Assembly: GCF_900964775.1 (NCBI RefSeq)
Contig: NC_041818.1
Location: 18,003,332-18,067,331 of the forward strand
Direction of reading: 5' to 3'
DNA from: Scleropages formosus
Lineage: Eukaryota; Chordata; Actinopteri; Osteoglossiformes; Osteoglossidae
Length of the DNA: 64,000 nucleotides
This document shows, one piece after another, positions 36,533 through 48,780 of this stretch (its first letter is position 1; each line of letters starts with the position of its first letter). Under the pieces are notes generated by a model that saw nothing but the letters and a program-made list of their open reading frames with translations, did not search any database and was not told where the DNA came from. Position numbers and translations under genes: made by a program.

Positions 36533-39500
36533 GAATTTTAATTCAGTGGTTTAAATGAAAGTATTGATTCTGTTGTGTTCTGTATCTTGAATATGCAGAA
36601 TGAACTGATGAGCTACTTCTCATCTGAATGCTGTTACCAATTCCAGCATGTTCAGATGTATATATCTTTTATAGGTTTATGGAAAAATTTAAGGAAAATT
36701 TTAAAAAATGGTGAACAAGATTGTCATTTTTATTATAGTGAAGTGCCATCAGTACAATCTTGGGATAAAGGATAAAATTATCCAGCTTCTGTGGTCTACT
36801 TCTCAAATGTTTCTCTCACGGCTTACAAATAGAACTTAAAAAAAAAAAAAGTCAGAGGTGCAGTAAATTTTTCAAAAATATGGAAACAGTTGCCCAAACT
36901 GTGGACATGTGAATGACTACATGTGTGGCCACCCTGTGATGCAAAGGTGTCCTGTCTCCTCTATACTGTACAAAACTGACCTAGCCTCATATCCTTCTAG
37001 GATAAACTCCGGACTGCTGCCACCCTTGCCTAGGACAAGCGATTCTGGGTAATCAGTAAGTGATGTCATACGTTGACAATCTAAGATTAACTGCGGTGCT
37101 TCATTTAGCACAAGACGACTGGGAGCATCTCCCAGGACTAGACTAAATGAAACCTCAATTTGTATTAATATGGACTCGCCACCCTTGCCGCAAGGTGGCA
37201 GCAGCGTGCATTTTCCCCAAATGTTCACTTCCGTAACTGGCCACTAGGAGGAGCTTTTGCAACACGCCTGTCGTTGCTGAAACGCGCCGCTCCTCAGCCC
37301 CGCGCTGCTGTTTCAGCCCTTTCCCAGAATGGATCTGTGCAGACAGCGTCAAAAACATACTCTGCCTAAGACAAGCAGTAGTTGCCACTTTCAGTGCTGA
37401 TCATTTGTGTTGTATTTGAAGAGAAAACATGGTGTGTGTTAGGTGTTGAAACTGATAAACAGTGTATGGCTTCGGGACTTGTATAAGACTTGGGAGCCCT
37501 GGTTAAATGGTTGTTTACTTCATGTTGACATCTCAAATATTTTAGGGTGAAATAGCACCGATGCACACGCTCCTTTTCTGTTTGTGTATGAGATCTATTT
37601 TCCCCTAAATCTTCTATATAAGCCCAGAGAAGTCCATCAGACACAGTTGGTCTTTCTGAAGAAGCAGGATGGGGAGATTGTTATCCAGCAATTTTTCTTA
37701 GGTGCTTTCTAAGGAATATATAAATTGATGTGCTTGCAAAGGAAGATGCACGTTGGGATGCTTTGGGAAGCTATACCTTGAACAGCATTTTTTCCCCATG
37801 TTTGTATGACTAGGAGGTTCCCGTGTTCAAGTTTTTTTTTTTTTTTTTTTTTTTTGTTTTTTGTTTTTTGGGTCTCTTGCTTTTTATTGGAAACAGGCTG
37901 GTTTTTTTGAGGGTCAGAGGTCACAGACTTTCCATATTGATATCAGGTAGTCAATATCTGGCTTTTGTGCTATTTTGAATATATATTTTTAAAGCATAAC
38001 CTTTTCACTGGCTAAAGACTTGATCAACAATAACAAATTCTGAGCATTTTTAATACTGGTATCTTTACTAAAAACTTTTATTATTTGTTATATTTATACA
38101 GTAGCTAGTTCTGGTGACCTGAAATAAAACACACAAAATGTTAATTTTTTTTTAGCTATGTTATTTCAGTGATGCCTTAAAGGGATGGATTACCATGTAC
38201 AAAGAAACCTGTGTTTGAACAATGGAAACATGGAAAGCAAGGAGGTTGTTTAATATCATTTTGCTGAATTATTGTATGCTTCACTCTTAATACTGCAGGT
38301 ATTATACTGAAATATTTAGAGAGTATGGAAGTGAAGTGGGACTTGGGGAGATCTAGAGAGAGGAGATGAGGATGGTAGATTAGACTGCAAAGGGGTCTGG
38401 AGTGGGAAGGAGAGAACATCAAGGGCGCTTAGTGTCCTTCCTCTCGCAGATGGACGTGGGCCTCACTGTCACTGTTTACACACAACAACCAACCGGGATT
38501 GCGTGGATCATTCTTTAGTCGAAGAGGGGACCACGAGGCCGTCCCTTCACCCTGTGCCCTGCGTGCTCTCCCAGTTTACTAAACATGGCCAATAGTACAG
38601 CATTGTTTTAGTAAACACTGTACACGTGGTTTCAACGGTTTGTGTTGTGTGTTGGTTTGCGGGTGAGATGGTTCGTCCTCAGCCTGAAGATGTGTGTCTT
38701 GGGGACCTTTGATTGCCGAGCGCATGGAGAGGTACAAGGTGACCACCAGGAGGTCATGGTGCAGTATATTCTCCGTTCGCAGTTTGTTTGTATGCCCTAT
38801 GTAGATAATTCAGACCTGCTCTTCTTAATGTAAAAAAAACTCCTTCAGTTCATTTAAATGATGTATGAAGAATTGGTCATAAAAAGGGATATGATCATGA
38901 AAAAAACCTTGGTTTATACCACAAAAGTTTTTTTTTTTTTTTTTTTTTTTTTCCTCCCCTCCTCATGATCACATGCCTTTCGATGACAGCAAAGTATCAC
39001 AAAGCTGATGATAGATGGTGTCAAATTGTAAAAAAAGGTCTTACACACCTAAAACCACAACTGGAGGCAAAGTGTTATAACATCTGAGACAAAATTATTG
39101 TTCCTTAGTATAGGAATATTCTGCATGTTTCTGTGGAAAATGTTTTATTCACAAACCATTTGGACAATAAGCATGCATATAGCCTGTATTCTAGATGATA
39201 TAAAATTGTAAGGTTTATACTTGTTTAGGGATTTTTTTCTTCTCGTTATCATGGTACGTCCTTTCAAAGGTAGGGGAAATTCTGCTCCCCCCACACCTGG
39301 GGCACAGCATCTGCCCTATCATTTAGAAGGTCGGTTACGGTTTATATCCTTCTGGTGAACCCATGAACACATATTTCTTTCTTCATGTTTCTCCCTTCGT
39401 CTCTTTTCATTTCTTTCTCTTTCCTTCTCAATTTCTTTCCTCTGGCTGCCAAGCCCTTGCAGCTGTATTAACATTTCCACCAGGTAACTTGGAAAGAAAA

Positions 39501-42004
39501 AAAACACACTGTGATTGGTGGCGTGTGCCAGTCACATATGTGGGATGGAGATGATTGAGTTGTTGTTATTTCAAACAAGAAAACAGGACAGGGATACCCT
39601 TTCCCTCCTTTTCTCTCCTTTCTTCTCCAACTTAAAAGGAATAGAACAGGTGAAAGGTAGCAACCAAATACATTCGACAGCTGTTGAAAAAGGGTCAGCA
39701 ATCAACAGAAAAATTGCATCTGAGTATTTTTAATTTTTGTTGATTATTTTGATAGAGCCTTGGAAAACAAGGATAGTAATGTCAGCCTTAGGCCTTCGCC
39801 GGTGAACAGTTCACTCCTGGTGAAAAGACAAATGATAGCAAATAAAAGGCTTACTGGTTAATACCTTGTATTTTATTTTAAGGAAACCTATTCATACTTT
39901 TTAATGTAATTATTTTTTTTATCAATGTTTTCATCAGTGCTATGTTTATATTAGAAAAAAACATTAAGGCAAGGAACATTTGTGGTACCTGTGTGATATT
40001 CTGTTTCACCTCCTATCGACTTTCCATCTCTTGCTCCATCTCTTTGGTTGGCTGAGTGTTTGGGGTTGGTGTTGTCTGTATCGGTGTTTGCTGTGTCAAC
40101 ACTGTACCTGCTGCCACCCCCCCGAAAGCCCCACCTTTCTTACCACAGCACGCGCTACCCGCCACACCGTTACTCCCCGGGGCAGGCGCACCAGGCGTAG
40201 CCCACCAGCAACTCCTACCCGAGATCAAACTGTTCTACTCTAGTCTCTCCCAGTCCTTGGCAGCCAAAGAATGACCCCAAAACTTGAATTATGAGATATT
40301 GCTGTCAATATATACCACAAGTTCTCCCCCTGCAAAACCCCACTGCTTTGTATCCACGTGTTCCACATTACTTAAGTGTTGACTACTGCTCTGAGGGCAA
40401 ATTTCATGTAACTTTAAAGTGTACTGCTCTGAGTAGTGCACAGCATGTGTACTGGTTTTGGATCCAACCTTTTGCCTGATGTCATTACACTGTCACTCAC
40501 TCAGTACTGATAACTGCTTGTCCTAATGCAGGGCAATCTGGGGCCTGCTGGGGTAAACAGTTTAGTAATAGGTGTTCATTATACTTTTAATCATGTAATA
40601 ATGGCCTCTTAGGAACTGAGTAGAACAGTCCAGGCCTTGTGTCTTCATATGAACTGCCCAGATCAATAAATAGCATCAACTCCTGTTACCGTGATTTACA
40701 TGGATTTTTCGAAAGGCTACATTGGTCCTGTGGCCTGCGTCAGTCCCTTACTCTGGTTTCTTCTGCACATGCCATAGGCATAATGAGAACCATGTCTTCA
40801 TGTGACTTAAAGCAAATGACATTTGTGAGTAATAGATATGTGACTGAATGCCCAAAGCATCTGCAGGGCTCTGGAGTGGCATCGGACAGTACTGTCTTTT
40901 ATAAAAGTGGAGAGTCCTAACTGCAGGAATTGCAAAACAGGAGTGTGTATGGCAAGGGGGTAGATGAAAGAATGTATAAACAAAATGATTATTTTTCTGC
41001 ATAGCTAATGTCTTTATCAAAATGATTCAAAGACTTAGACAGCTGGATGCTTCACTGAAGTGTTCTCTCTTAAATAACTTGCACAAGGGTAAAAGGGAAA
41101 AAAAAAAAAAAAAAACTGCCTTACATTTTAAAGTGCAAATCATAGTTGTTGGTTTGGCTTGCGTTAGGTCTTGTGAGTTTGAGCGTGCATGTCTATAAGA
41201 TAAAGACTGATGAACATGGAATGTTTGGCATTTTTCACTTTGCAAAAAGGTTAAAAATAAGGTGATACAGAAACAAGGCATGTAAGAAGTCTGGTTTTTC
41301 CTCAACTAATGCTATTTAAAATTTTGACATTTTAATCAATTTAAATTTTTCAAATTTTAATTAATTAAAAATTTTTTTACTATTAATAGCTTTCAATATT
41401 ACCCATTGTTTGTATAATACATAAGTGCTTACAAAGCCTACAGAATAAGCCATACAATGACATCCAAAGATTAAATACTTAATCTATTACAAGATCAATG
41501 TCAGACTTAAGTGTAATTTCAAGTTTTAAATGACTTTACTAAACAGAGGAGCAGTATGGCCAAATAATCATGTTTGTATAAAATAAGTAGAACTTCCCTG
41601 TCCCACCCCTGTGTTTCCAATCACTCCTCTTTCCATTTCCCTCCGTATCCCCCTCTCTCACAGTTTCGTTCTTTCTGAGCAGGTCTGATGTAGCAGACAG
41701 GTGTGTGTGTGTGTGTGCGCCACAAATGAGGACAGGTGTAGCTGGAGATTAATTGATTTTTATCACATACTGTTGAGCAATAGGTAACAAGCCTGTGCTT
41801 TGACATATTGCGCCCTGCTCTTTCCTCTCAGTAGTAATGCACTTGCGTAACCATTTGTATGAAGCATTTATAAGATACTAGTAATGGTATTTTAAATGTC
41901 TTATTGTGTAGTAGTGTTCTTAGTTTCTCGGGGAGAAAGGCAAACTTCTGTAAATGTTATGGGTGGCACAGCAAGTGAAACAACTGAACATCATCAGTGA
42001 AACA

Positions 42005-42150
42005 GATGTCTTTGTACTGTAGGAGGACACTGAGCACCCAAAGGAAGCCCTGGAGAAGATGCAAACTCCACACTACTGAGCTGGAACTCATCTCCAAACC
42101 CACAGCTCAGGAGCTGTGAGGAACAGTGCAGCTGTGCCACACAGCTGCAT
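42005..42150 (+). mobile_element. dispersed fish repeat (family C), short
   Basis: GGAGGACACTGAGCACCCAA, GAGAAGATGCAAACTCCACA, CTGAGCTGGAACTCATCTCC and CAGTGCAGCTGTGCCACACA follow the same order as the copies at 32090 and 51625. Confidence 0.45.
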
Positions 42151-44149
42151 TAATAATCTTATAATTATAAGAACCTACTATAGTTGATCCTTATGGAAGC
42201 CTGCAACAATAGAGGTATGAAAGACAAATTTGCTGGGCATGTTAGTGATCACGTCTTTTTTTGCATTACTAAATCCGTGGGAAGTGAGATTACCTGGTGA
42301 ACATTTAAAACCGCACGTGAAAAAGGCCAACTTGCCTTGGACCGAAAATATGTTTTCACATCTATTAAAATTCAAAATGCAACTTGTTTACAAACAAAGG
42401 GACTCCTCAGGTAGTTGTGAGCTGCACGCGTATGTGTACGTTGCTTTGGTCACAGGTTTTATTTTGGTGTGCTGCTAAAGCAACCCCAGGACAGGCCATG
42501 CACCATCTCTTCTCATCTGTCTCTTGCCTACTCCCTAGGCAGGTAAAGGCACATCCTTGTGTCGCTCTGGCCAGAAATGTTATTGCTTCATAAACTCCTG
42601 TCATCTTGAGAGGCTCACACTTCGACATGCAAAAAGAATTCAAGTGAGACTTGGAATCATATCCTGTTAACTGCTGCAGCATTGGACAGCCGCGCCAAAA
42701 AAAAAGTCACTGAAATGCGGAGGGGGGGGTTTCACGCATGTGGAACGAGGCCTCCCTTTGAAGTGTAGCATTACTTTATTGCTTTTAATACATTTTTGTC
42801 TGGATATTCAACTGGAAATTTTTGATGGCCGTTTGGTCAGCGTTAATTCATCCAGGGGCTGTCCTCGTACATAAACCAAATCGATCCGGGTTCTAGATTT
42901 GTGTCTTGAACCGCTATGCTACAAGCATTAAAATGTTTAAGAATTCCATGTAATCATTTAAGGAATCATAAAGAGCTTGAACTCCTCAGTCTTCTGATCA
43001 AAGGTAATGCATCTAATTAAGTGTGGTGGATTAGAGGGGGTTTGTCCTGGTCACCTCTAGGCATCTTTGAATTCCAAACTGAAGCATCAGGGTCCCTGTG
43101 GGAGACTTTTAACAGCCAGTACATTCTTGAAGATTGGGTCATGCCTGCAAAATTCGTTGGTGCATTCAAAGCCCGTTATCAGACACCTGTGTTGACTTGT
43201 AAAGGGCAGTAGGTAGCAAGTGGATAAGGACACAAAGCTAAAGGTTGCTGGATGGAGCAGAGCATGGGTTTTCTACTTGAAGAAAGGTGGGGGTTACTGG
43301 AGGGGCCATGCGGGTCAATAAAGTTTAATTAGGAATTTTACATTAACAAACTGATGATTTCAATGCATTGCTGACCTGCTGTCCAATAAACAATTAAGTA
43401 TACACTAGGTGGGAGGTCAAAAAAGATAAACTTATTGTTGAATATCCAAAAAGTTCACCTTAATTCCATTCACAGTAAATGATATGCTTTTGAAATTCAA
43501 ATTTGTTTGACTTTGCAAATTGAGTTTTGTGTATCGTTAGTTCTGATGTGGTCTTTTCAATATTAAGGGTGCACAGCTAATAATTAAACATGTTACTGAG
43601 TCTATGGGTAAAGTGTTCAGCTTCAGAATTTTCAGTTTGTGCAAATTTGGAAGTTTTTCTCTATTTTTGTAAGTTTTTCAGACTAAAGCTCAGTCAAGAG
43701 TAATTGACTGATCTCCACTGGAACAAAAGCTACTATAGACATGGCTTTGCCAGAACCATGGTTGAAAAAATCTGGGCTAAGTAACTTACTAGCAAAAATA
43801 AATAAATAAAACCAAAACTAAAATCTGTATTTGTTTTGTTGGTTTGCATTTGTGTTTATATGTGTTCTTTATGTCTCTAGTGGATTATGCTGGTTTCTCC
43901 AGTGGTGATGGTCTGTTAGATATTATTATAAGATATAATTGTCTATAGTGACTATGTCATTCACAGTATTGGTGCTGTTGTGTTTTCTTGTTGTACAGAA
44001 GTACTTTGCTGGTAATTGTCATGGTCACGTCATGGGCCATAGTCATCTTTTGGTTTCTGTATGACTTTCTAATCTCTATATCAAAGGTGTGCAGATTACT
44101 TTTCCTTTAAATTTCACTACAATTTTAGCACAATATCTACAGTTGTGGG

Positions 44150-44350
44150 AGAGCTGATAATGTGGTGGTTACAGCTGCTGCCTTTGGACCCAAAGGTCAG
44201 AGGTTTGAATCCCAGGCACCTTCAGCTATAACACCCTTGAGCAAGGACCTTACCCTAAATTGCCCCAGTAAATTTACTTACCTGTATAAATGGGTAAATA
44301 AGATTGTAAGTTGCTTTGGAGAAAAGAGGCAGCTAAATAAATAAATAAAT
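44150..44350 (+). mobile_element. tRNA-derived SINE (family B), near complete
   Basis: A-box-like ATGTGGTGGTTACAGCTG, CTGCCTTTGGACCCAAAGG, B-box AGGTTTGAATCCC, a conserved middle (CCCTTGAGCAAGGACCTTAC, CTGTATAAATGGGTAAATAA) and the LINE-like tail GTAAGTTGCTTTGGAG ... CTAAATAAATAAAT. First of a cluster of four within 1.5 kb. Confidence 0.78.
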
Positions 44351-44571
44351 TTAGTTTTAAGAAGAACATAGGTATATACATACATTTCTCTAAATGTATG
44401 TACAGTTATTGTACAGTATTCAATAGTTTAGTACACTGATAGGTAATAACTTTTATTTCTGATGTAAAAAACTATTACTCTGTATTTTTACACAAAGTGT
44501 CAAAACTGAATTCACGACTATTTCAAACGGCAAAAGGGAGCAAATTTTGCAGAGAATGTTAAGTATCACAC

Positions 44572-44788
44572 AGCTGGTAGTGTAGTGGTTGGTGCTATGG
44601 CCTTTGGATCCAAAGGTGTGTGGTTCAATCACCATCGTTGCCTCAGGTACTCTTAACCAAGGTACTTACCCTAAATTACTCTAGTAAAAAAAAAAAAAAA
44701 AAGACCCTGCTGTGTAAATGGGTAACTAACTGTAACCTTCACCCTGTAAGTTGCTTTGGAGAAAAGCATCAGCTAAATGCTCAATGTC
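44572..44788 (+). mobile_element. tRNA-derived SINE (family B)
   Basis: Same family and orientation as the copy 220 bases upstream: GCCTTTGGATCCAAAGGTG, CAAGGTACTTACCCTAAATT, an internal A run of 17, GTGTAAATGGGTAAC and GTAAGTTGCTTTGGAGAAAA GCATC. The B box is degraded (GTGGTTCAATCACC). Confidence 0.75.
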
Positions 44789-44984
44789 AGTAAAAAGAGC
44801 AGGTTTGTGTCTTTTAAGTGCAATTGTTTTTTTTAGTGATTCACATATATTAATATCTTTAGTAAATAAAAGCCTAATAACTTAAACTGCAAAACAAATT
44901 TAAGGGCATCTCAGAAAACAGTAAAATATTGTAAAATTACTGTATACTTTGACTATTTTTAATTTTTTTATGTAACTATTTACC

Positions 44985-45110
44985 AATTTATACAGCTGGG
45001 TAATTTTTATTGCAGCAATTCAGGGTAAGAACCTTGTTCATAGTTACCGCAGCTGGAGGTGGGATTCTTACCTGTGACCTTTGGGTCCAAAGGCAGCAGT
45101 TCTAACCTGA
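44985..45110 (-). mobile_element. tRNA-derived SINE (family B), 3'-truncated
   Basis: Reverse orientation: ACCTTTGGGTCCAAAGGCAG, GGTGGGATTCTTACCTGTG, CAATTCAGGGTAAGAACC and TTTATACAGCTGGGTAATTT are visible. The LINE-like tail is missing. Confidence 0.68.
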
Positions 45111-45397
45111 AAATAAATGTCTTTTTGCCATGCTACATGCTTAAACACACATTATTTTGATTTGACTTTAGATTTGATTTGACTTTTTTCAACATCCCCC
45201 TTTCCTAACACAGGAGTGTGATGTGTGACATCCACACCTGTAGCTTACACGTCACACATTATACATTACACCTCACTATGCGTGAGGTTTACAGATAGTA
45301 GACCACAATTTCCAGCAATTTTGCACTGTTTGTATTCTGCCTTTCAGCCATGTTCCCAAATGGAAACATAAGTAACATTAAATTACTGTTTAGAAGC

Positions 45398-45580
45398 AGG
45401 TAGCATAGAGGTTAGGGCTATGACCTTGCAACTGGAAGAGCAAAAGGCTTGAATCACCACACCTGCTCTATATAAGATCCTTTGCTATCTGATATGTGTA
45501 AATAATTACATGGAGGTTATCATACAAAACTAAAATTAGCTACCCTGGACACAGGTATTAGGTAAATGGTCTTGCCAAGA
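45398..45580 (+). mobile_element. diverged SINE (family B-like)
   Basis: AGCATAGAGGTTAGGGCTAT then GACCTTGCAACTGGAAG and AGGCTTGAATCACC resemble an A box, the specificity region and a B box. The 3' part is weak (GTGTAAATAATTACATGG, GGTATTAGGTAAATGG). An older copy. Confidence 0.45.
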
Positions 45581-47082
45581 GGCCCAAAAGTCTTTAGAAC
45601 TTAGAGCACCTCTTTGCAAAGTGCTTTTACCTAACCTGCATGGTAGCAATCTGGAAACTTTTTTTCCTTATGAAGCACCTTGAACTTAAACCAGCAGATT
45701 TTTTGATCAACAACTGGATGCTTTGTACACCCGTGCCCCATGTCTGTGTTAGAAGTGTATTTCCTCATAGTCCTGTGCCATGTTTGTGCAGGAAATGCTC
45801 AGAGCATTAATTCTGACTTACAGTATAGTTATTGAAGATGCCTGAGGGGGACAAGTCCATGTTTGACAGGGATGTGACTCAGAGCAGGCGGTGCATAAGG
45901 CAATTTGGGTTTAGTCTGTGGTTTACCCCCAAAATAAATGAGAATTCCCTTAACCTGCCTTACCCACAGAAATTGGGATTTCATGATGTTATGCACTCAT
46001 ACAATGGGATTTAGAACAGTTGTAATTGTACAAATGCAGGTTATATATTCACAGGTACCAGTTCTGCTATATTAGAGACACAAATGTGTAATAAGGAATG
46101 TCAGTGGACCATGATATGCTCATATTAGAGAAGCTAGGCTGATAGCAACCATATTCATCAATTTACACAGACACTGGTAAAGCATGGTGAATAATGAACA
46201 GGGCAGGGTTCTTGAACTGATTTTCCTTTATTTTGGAACGGGCAGGAACACATGGGCACTTTAGAACTCAATGGAAGTCCTATTAAAATTAGTCATTATC
46301 TTACAGACACTTCAAGGAGAGCTATAGGAGCTGTCATGAGAAAGAACCAAGGCTGTGGTTATTTTTTTTAAGAACTGAGTATTTTTGCCATGGTGATTGC
46401 CTTCTAAGTATAGTATGGCTTTAACAATACTAAACACACCTACATGCCTGCACCCCCCTACATATGGATCTCTAATGTCTGTCTGGAAAGTCAAGCCATA
46501 TCTCAGTAATTCATACATTTGCCTGATCATTAAATCACATTGTTAGATTTCATATTCCATTATTTTGAACCCCATGGCCTAATTAGTTTGTTAGTTATTT
46601 CACGGACCTTTGTAAGAGTTAAATTTAATGTTTTTCAGAACTTACAATATAAAACTGACAAGAAATTCTAATACGTATTACTTTTTCATCTGCACTCAGT
46701 GCTCATCAGTCCCATGATGAAATATTGGGATACTGTACTGCACCGACACATTTAAACATCTGTCCAACATACAGTTTCTCATGTGAAACTTACCCATACT
46801 GTATACACCTGTGCAGTAGGAGCCACTAACACCTGTTGTACCTTGAGAATCGAAAGCTGATGGAAGGTGACATTTAACGAAAGACCAATAAAATGACAGA
46901 AGCCATGAATTTAGAGGCATCCTGTAATCTTACAGTGGACCGTGACACTTGTTGTGGGGGACAGATGACAGATGAGTGTACGACAGGGTAACGGTGCCTG
47001 AGAAATGTCCAGATCAGAGGGCTGAAGGCAGGCTCTCAGTGATTTGATCGATAAATGTGTTTTTGTGTTTGGGTGCGTTCAG

Positions 47083-47192
47083 TGCAATGGGCCTTGTGGC
47101 GGGGGAATATCACCATGATCTCTTGTGTGCTGCCAGTGACTCGGATCCGGCGGCGCGACGGAAACCTAATCCCTTCCCAGACGCCAACGTCG
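47083..47192 (+). other. orphan exon-like block, gene unknown
   Basis: A 110-base GC- and CpG-rich block flanked by a plausible acceptor (GTGCGTTCAG, ending 47082) and a strong donor (CG then GTAAGG at 47193). From the ATG at 47087 it is open through the donor, reading MGLVAGEYHHDLLCAASDSD then PAARRKPNPFPDANV and ending in phase 1. I cannot assign it to a family. It is the most coding-like interval in the 20 kb between nhp2 and foxi1. It may be an isolated exon of a long-intron gene, an alternative first exon, or a relic. Confidence 0.3.
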
Positions 47193-47764
47193 GTAAGGTC
47201 AATGGTGCTGCACAGGCACTGGCTCCCTTGCCTTTGCTCTGTGTGTTTATGTGTTTAATCCTGTTATTCTGCCACACCCATCTCCGTCTCAATGAATGGA
47301 CCCCTGTTGAGGTGAGGGGGGGTGACACGGGGGGGATAGGGGTTTGAGGGCATGGCAGGTGTATAGGGGCCTCAGTTACAACCTGGATGACACCAAAGCA
47401 CGTTGGAACAGGACTCCAAGTTCTTGGTGAAGAGCCTTTGAGACGCCCACAGAAACAAGGAGGAAGGTCACAGGGGAAAAGACCTCACCCCCAACCCTCA
47501 TGTCACCATCTGAAACTTTGCCATGCCTTTTTTGCCACTTTCTTCTGTGACATTTTTCTTTATCTCAAGAAATTTCTGAGACACATCAACACAATCAGAA
47601 GCTTCATCTGTCTTTTTCTCACTCCTTTTTTCTGTTGTCAGTATCAGTGCCACCCTTCCAGTCAGTGGCACTCTGCCTGTCACTATATTCAGATACACAC
47701 ATATCCACATGCTGTTTGCACTCAGTCTCGCTTCTTTTCTGAAATGAAAAAATACGACACACCT

Positions 47765-48780
47765 TGCAAAAATATTCAGAGCCTTAACCGTAACCACCGT
47801 AAATTTCATTCTCTGTGACATTTTATGACAAAACCCTGAAACCCAAGATAAAATATTTCAGGTCACATAATGTTTTATGTTAGGGAATATTTTTATGAAA
47901 AATAATAAATAATACTGGAACACTCTGCTTGCCTAAGTACTCGGTCCTCACACATTAATGCTTCATAGAGCTGCTTTTTGCTGCAATAATAGCTTTAAGT
48001 GTTTTAGGATAGGTATAGAGCACCTTAACACACTGTTTTGGAGTGACTTTGACCCATTTTTCTAATCAGATTTGCTCCAGGTTGTTAAAATGGGTGGATG
48101 ATGCTTGTCCACAAACATTCTCAGGGGGACTGAGATCATGAGTTTTACTACGCCTCTGCAGGAAATTGTCCCAAGCGGGGTTGTGGCAAGCTTAACCCAG
48201 CAATACACAGGGCGTAAGGCTGGAGGGGGAGGGGACATACCCAGGACTGGACGCCAGTCTGTTGCAAGGCATCCCAAGCCGGACTCAAACCCCAGACCCA
48301 CCAGAGAGCAGGCACAGCCCAAACCCGCTGCACCACCACAGCCCCCTTCCTCCGACAGTCTTTCCCAGTATTTTGCACAATCCATTGTTCCTTCCTCTCC
48401 CTGTTAATGAAGCAGCCCCTGAGTATGATGCTGCCACCACCATGTCTCATTTTAGGAATGGTGTTTCTTGAGATATGGACAGTGCTCAGTCTGCAGCACA
48501 CACAGCATTTTGAATTTTGGCTAAAAACTCTCTCTTGTCATCTGTTTTCATATTGCATTTGGGTGACTTTCATGTTTTCTTCAGACAAGAACTTTACACT
48601 TCAGATATGCTTTAAGATGGTACCACCCTACCATACAAGCATTTGTAACACTATTAATATGTTGACTTATGCACCTTTGCTGGAGTATTTGCTGCTGAAT
48701 TCTTTAGTAATTTTGGCCCCTGGTGGCTTCTCTCAGAAGACCCCGTGTTGTTTATTCATTGAGTTTTGAGGGGTTGGATT
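47765..48780 (-). mobile_element. decayed Tc1/mariner-like DNA transposon
   Basis: On the minus strand the segment before the SINE encodes [14 protein letters not shown], the conserved Tc1 block usually reading KHGGGSIMLWGCF (48387-48460). Flanking plus-strand phrases (CACCTTGCAAAAATATTCAG at 47760-47779; TTGCTGCAATAATAGCTTTAA near 47980) are typical of inverted-terminal and coding parts of fish Tc1 copies. A family A SINE splits it at 48164-48348. The right boundary is uncertain. No intact transposase frame remains. Confidence 0.6.
48164..48348 (-). mobile_element. GC-rich tRNA-derived SINE (family A) inside a Tc1/mariner remnant
   Basis: Reverse-oriented copy lacking the GT tail, inserted in the decayed Tc1/mariner element around it. 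On its own strand the reading GGTTTGAGTCC replaces the B-box consensus, and I see no clear target duplication, so it is an older or trimmed copy than the others. Confidence 0.75.

Larger units (their letters stand above)
36424..47082. other. nhp2 downstream intergenic interval, first half
   Basis: AT-rich, with poly-T and poly-A runs, the LINE tail at 36490, a family C repeat and the SINE B cluster 44150-45580. GC-richer patches lie at 37190-37330, 38440-38560 and 40110-40220; each has short open frames but no recognisable protein. No gene is supported. Confidence 0.5.

Noticed and set aside
38447-38515. possible exon starting MDVGLTVTVYTQQP after a good acceptor
   Set aside because: Short frame with no family resemblance and no downstream donor; mentioned only as part of the GC-patch finding.
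40013-40274. overlapping open frames on both strands in a GC-rich patch
   Set aside because: Both strands are open because of composition; no splice sites or family match on either, so no CDS is called.
47387-47818. 143-codon open frame, plus strand
   Set aside because: It runs into the Tc1/mariner end and low-complexity CT-rich sequence and has no family resemblance.
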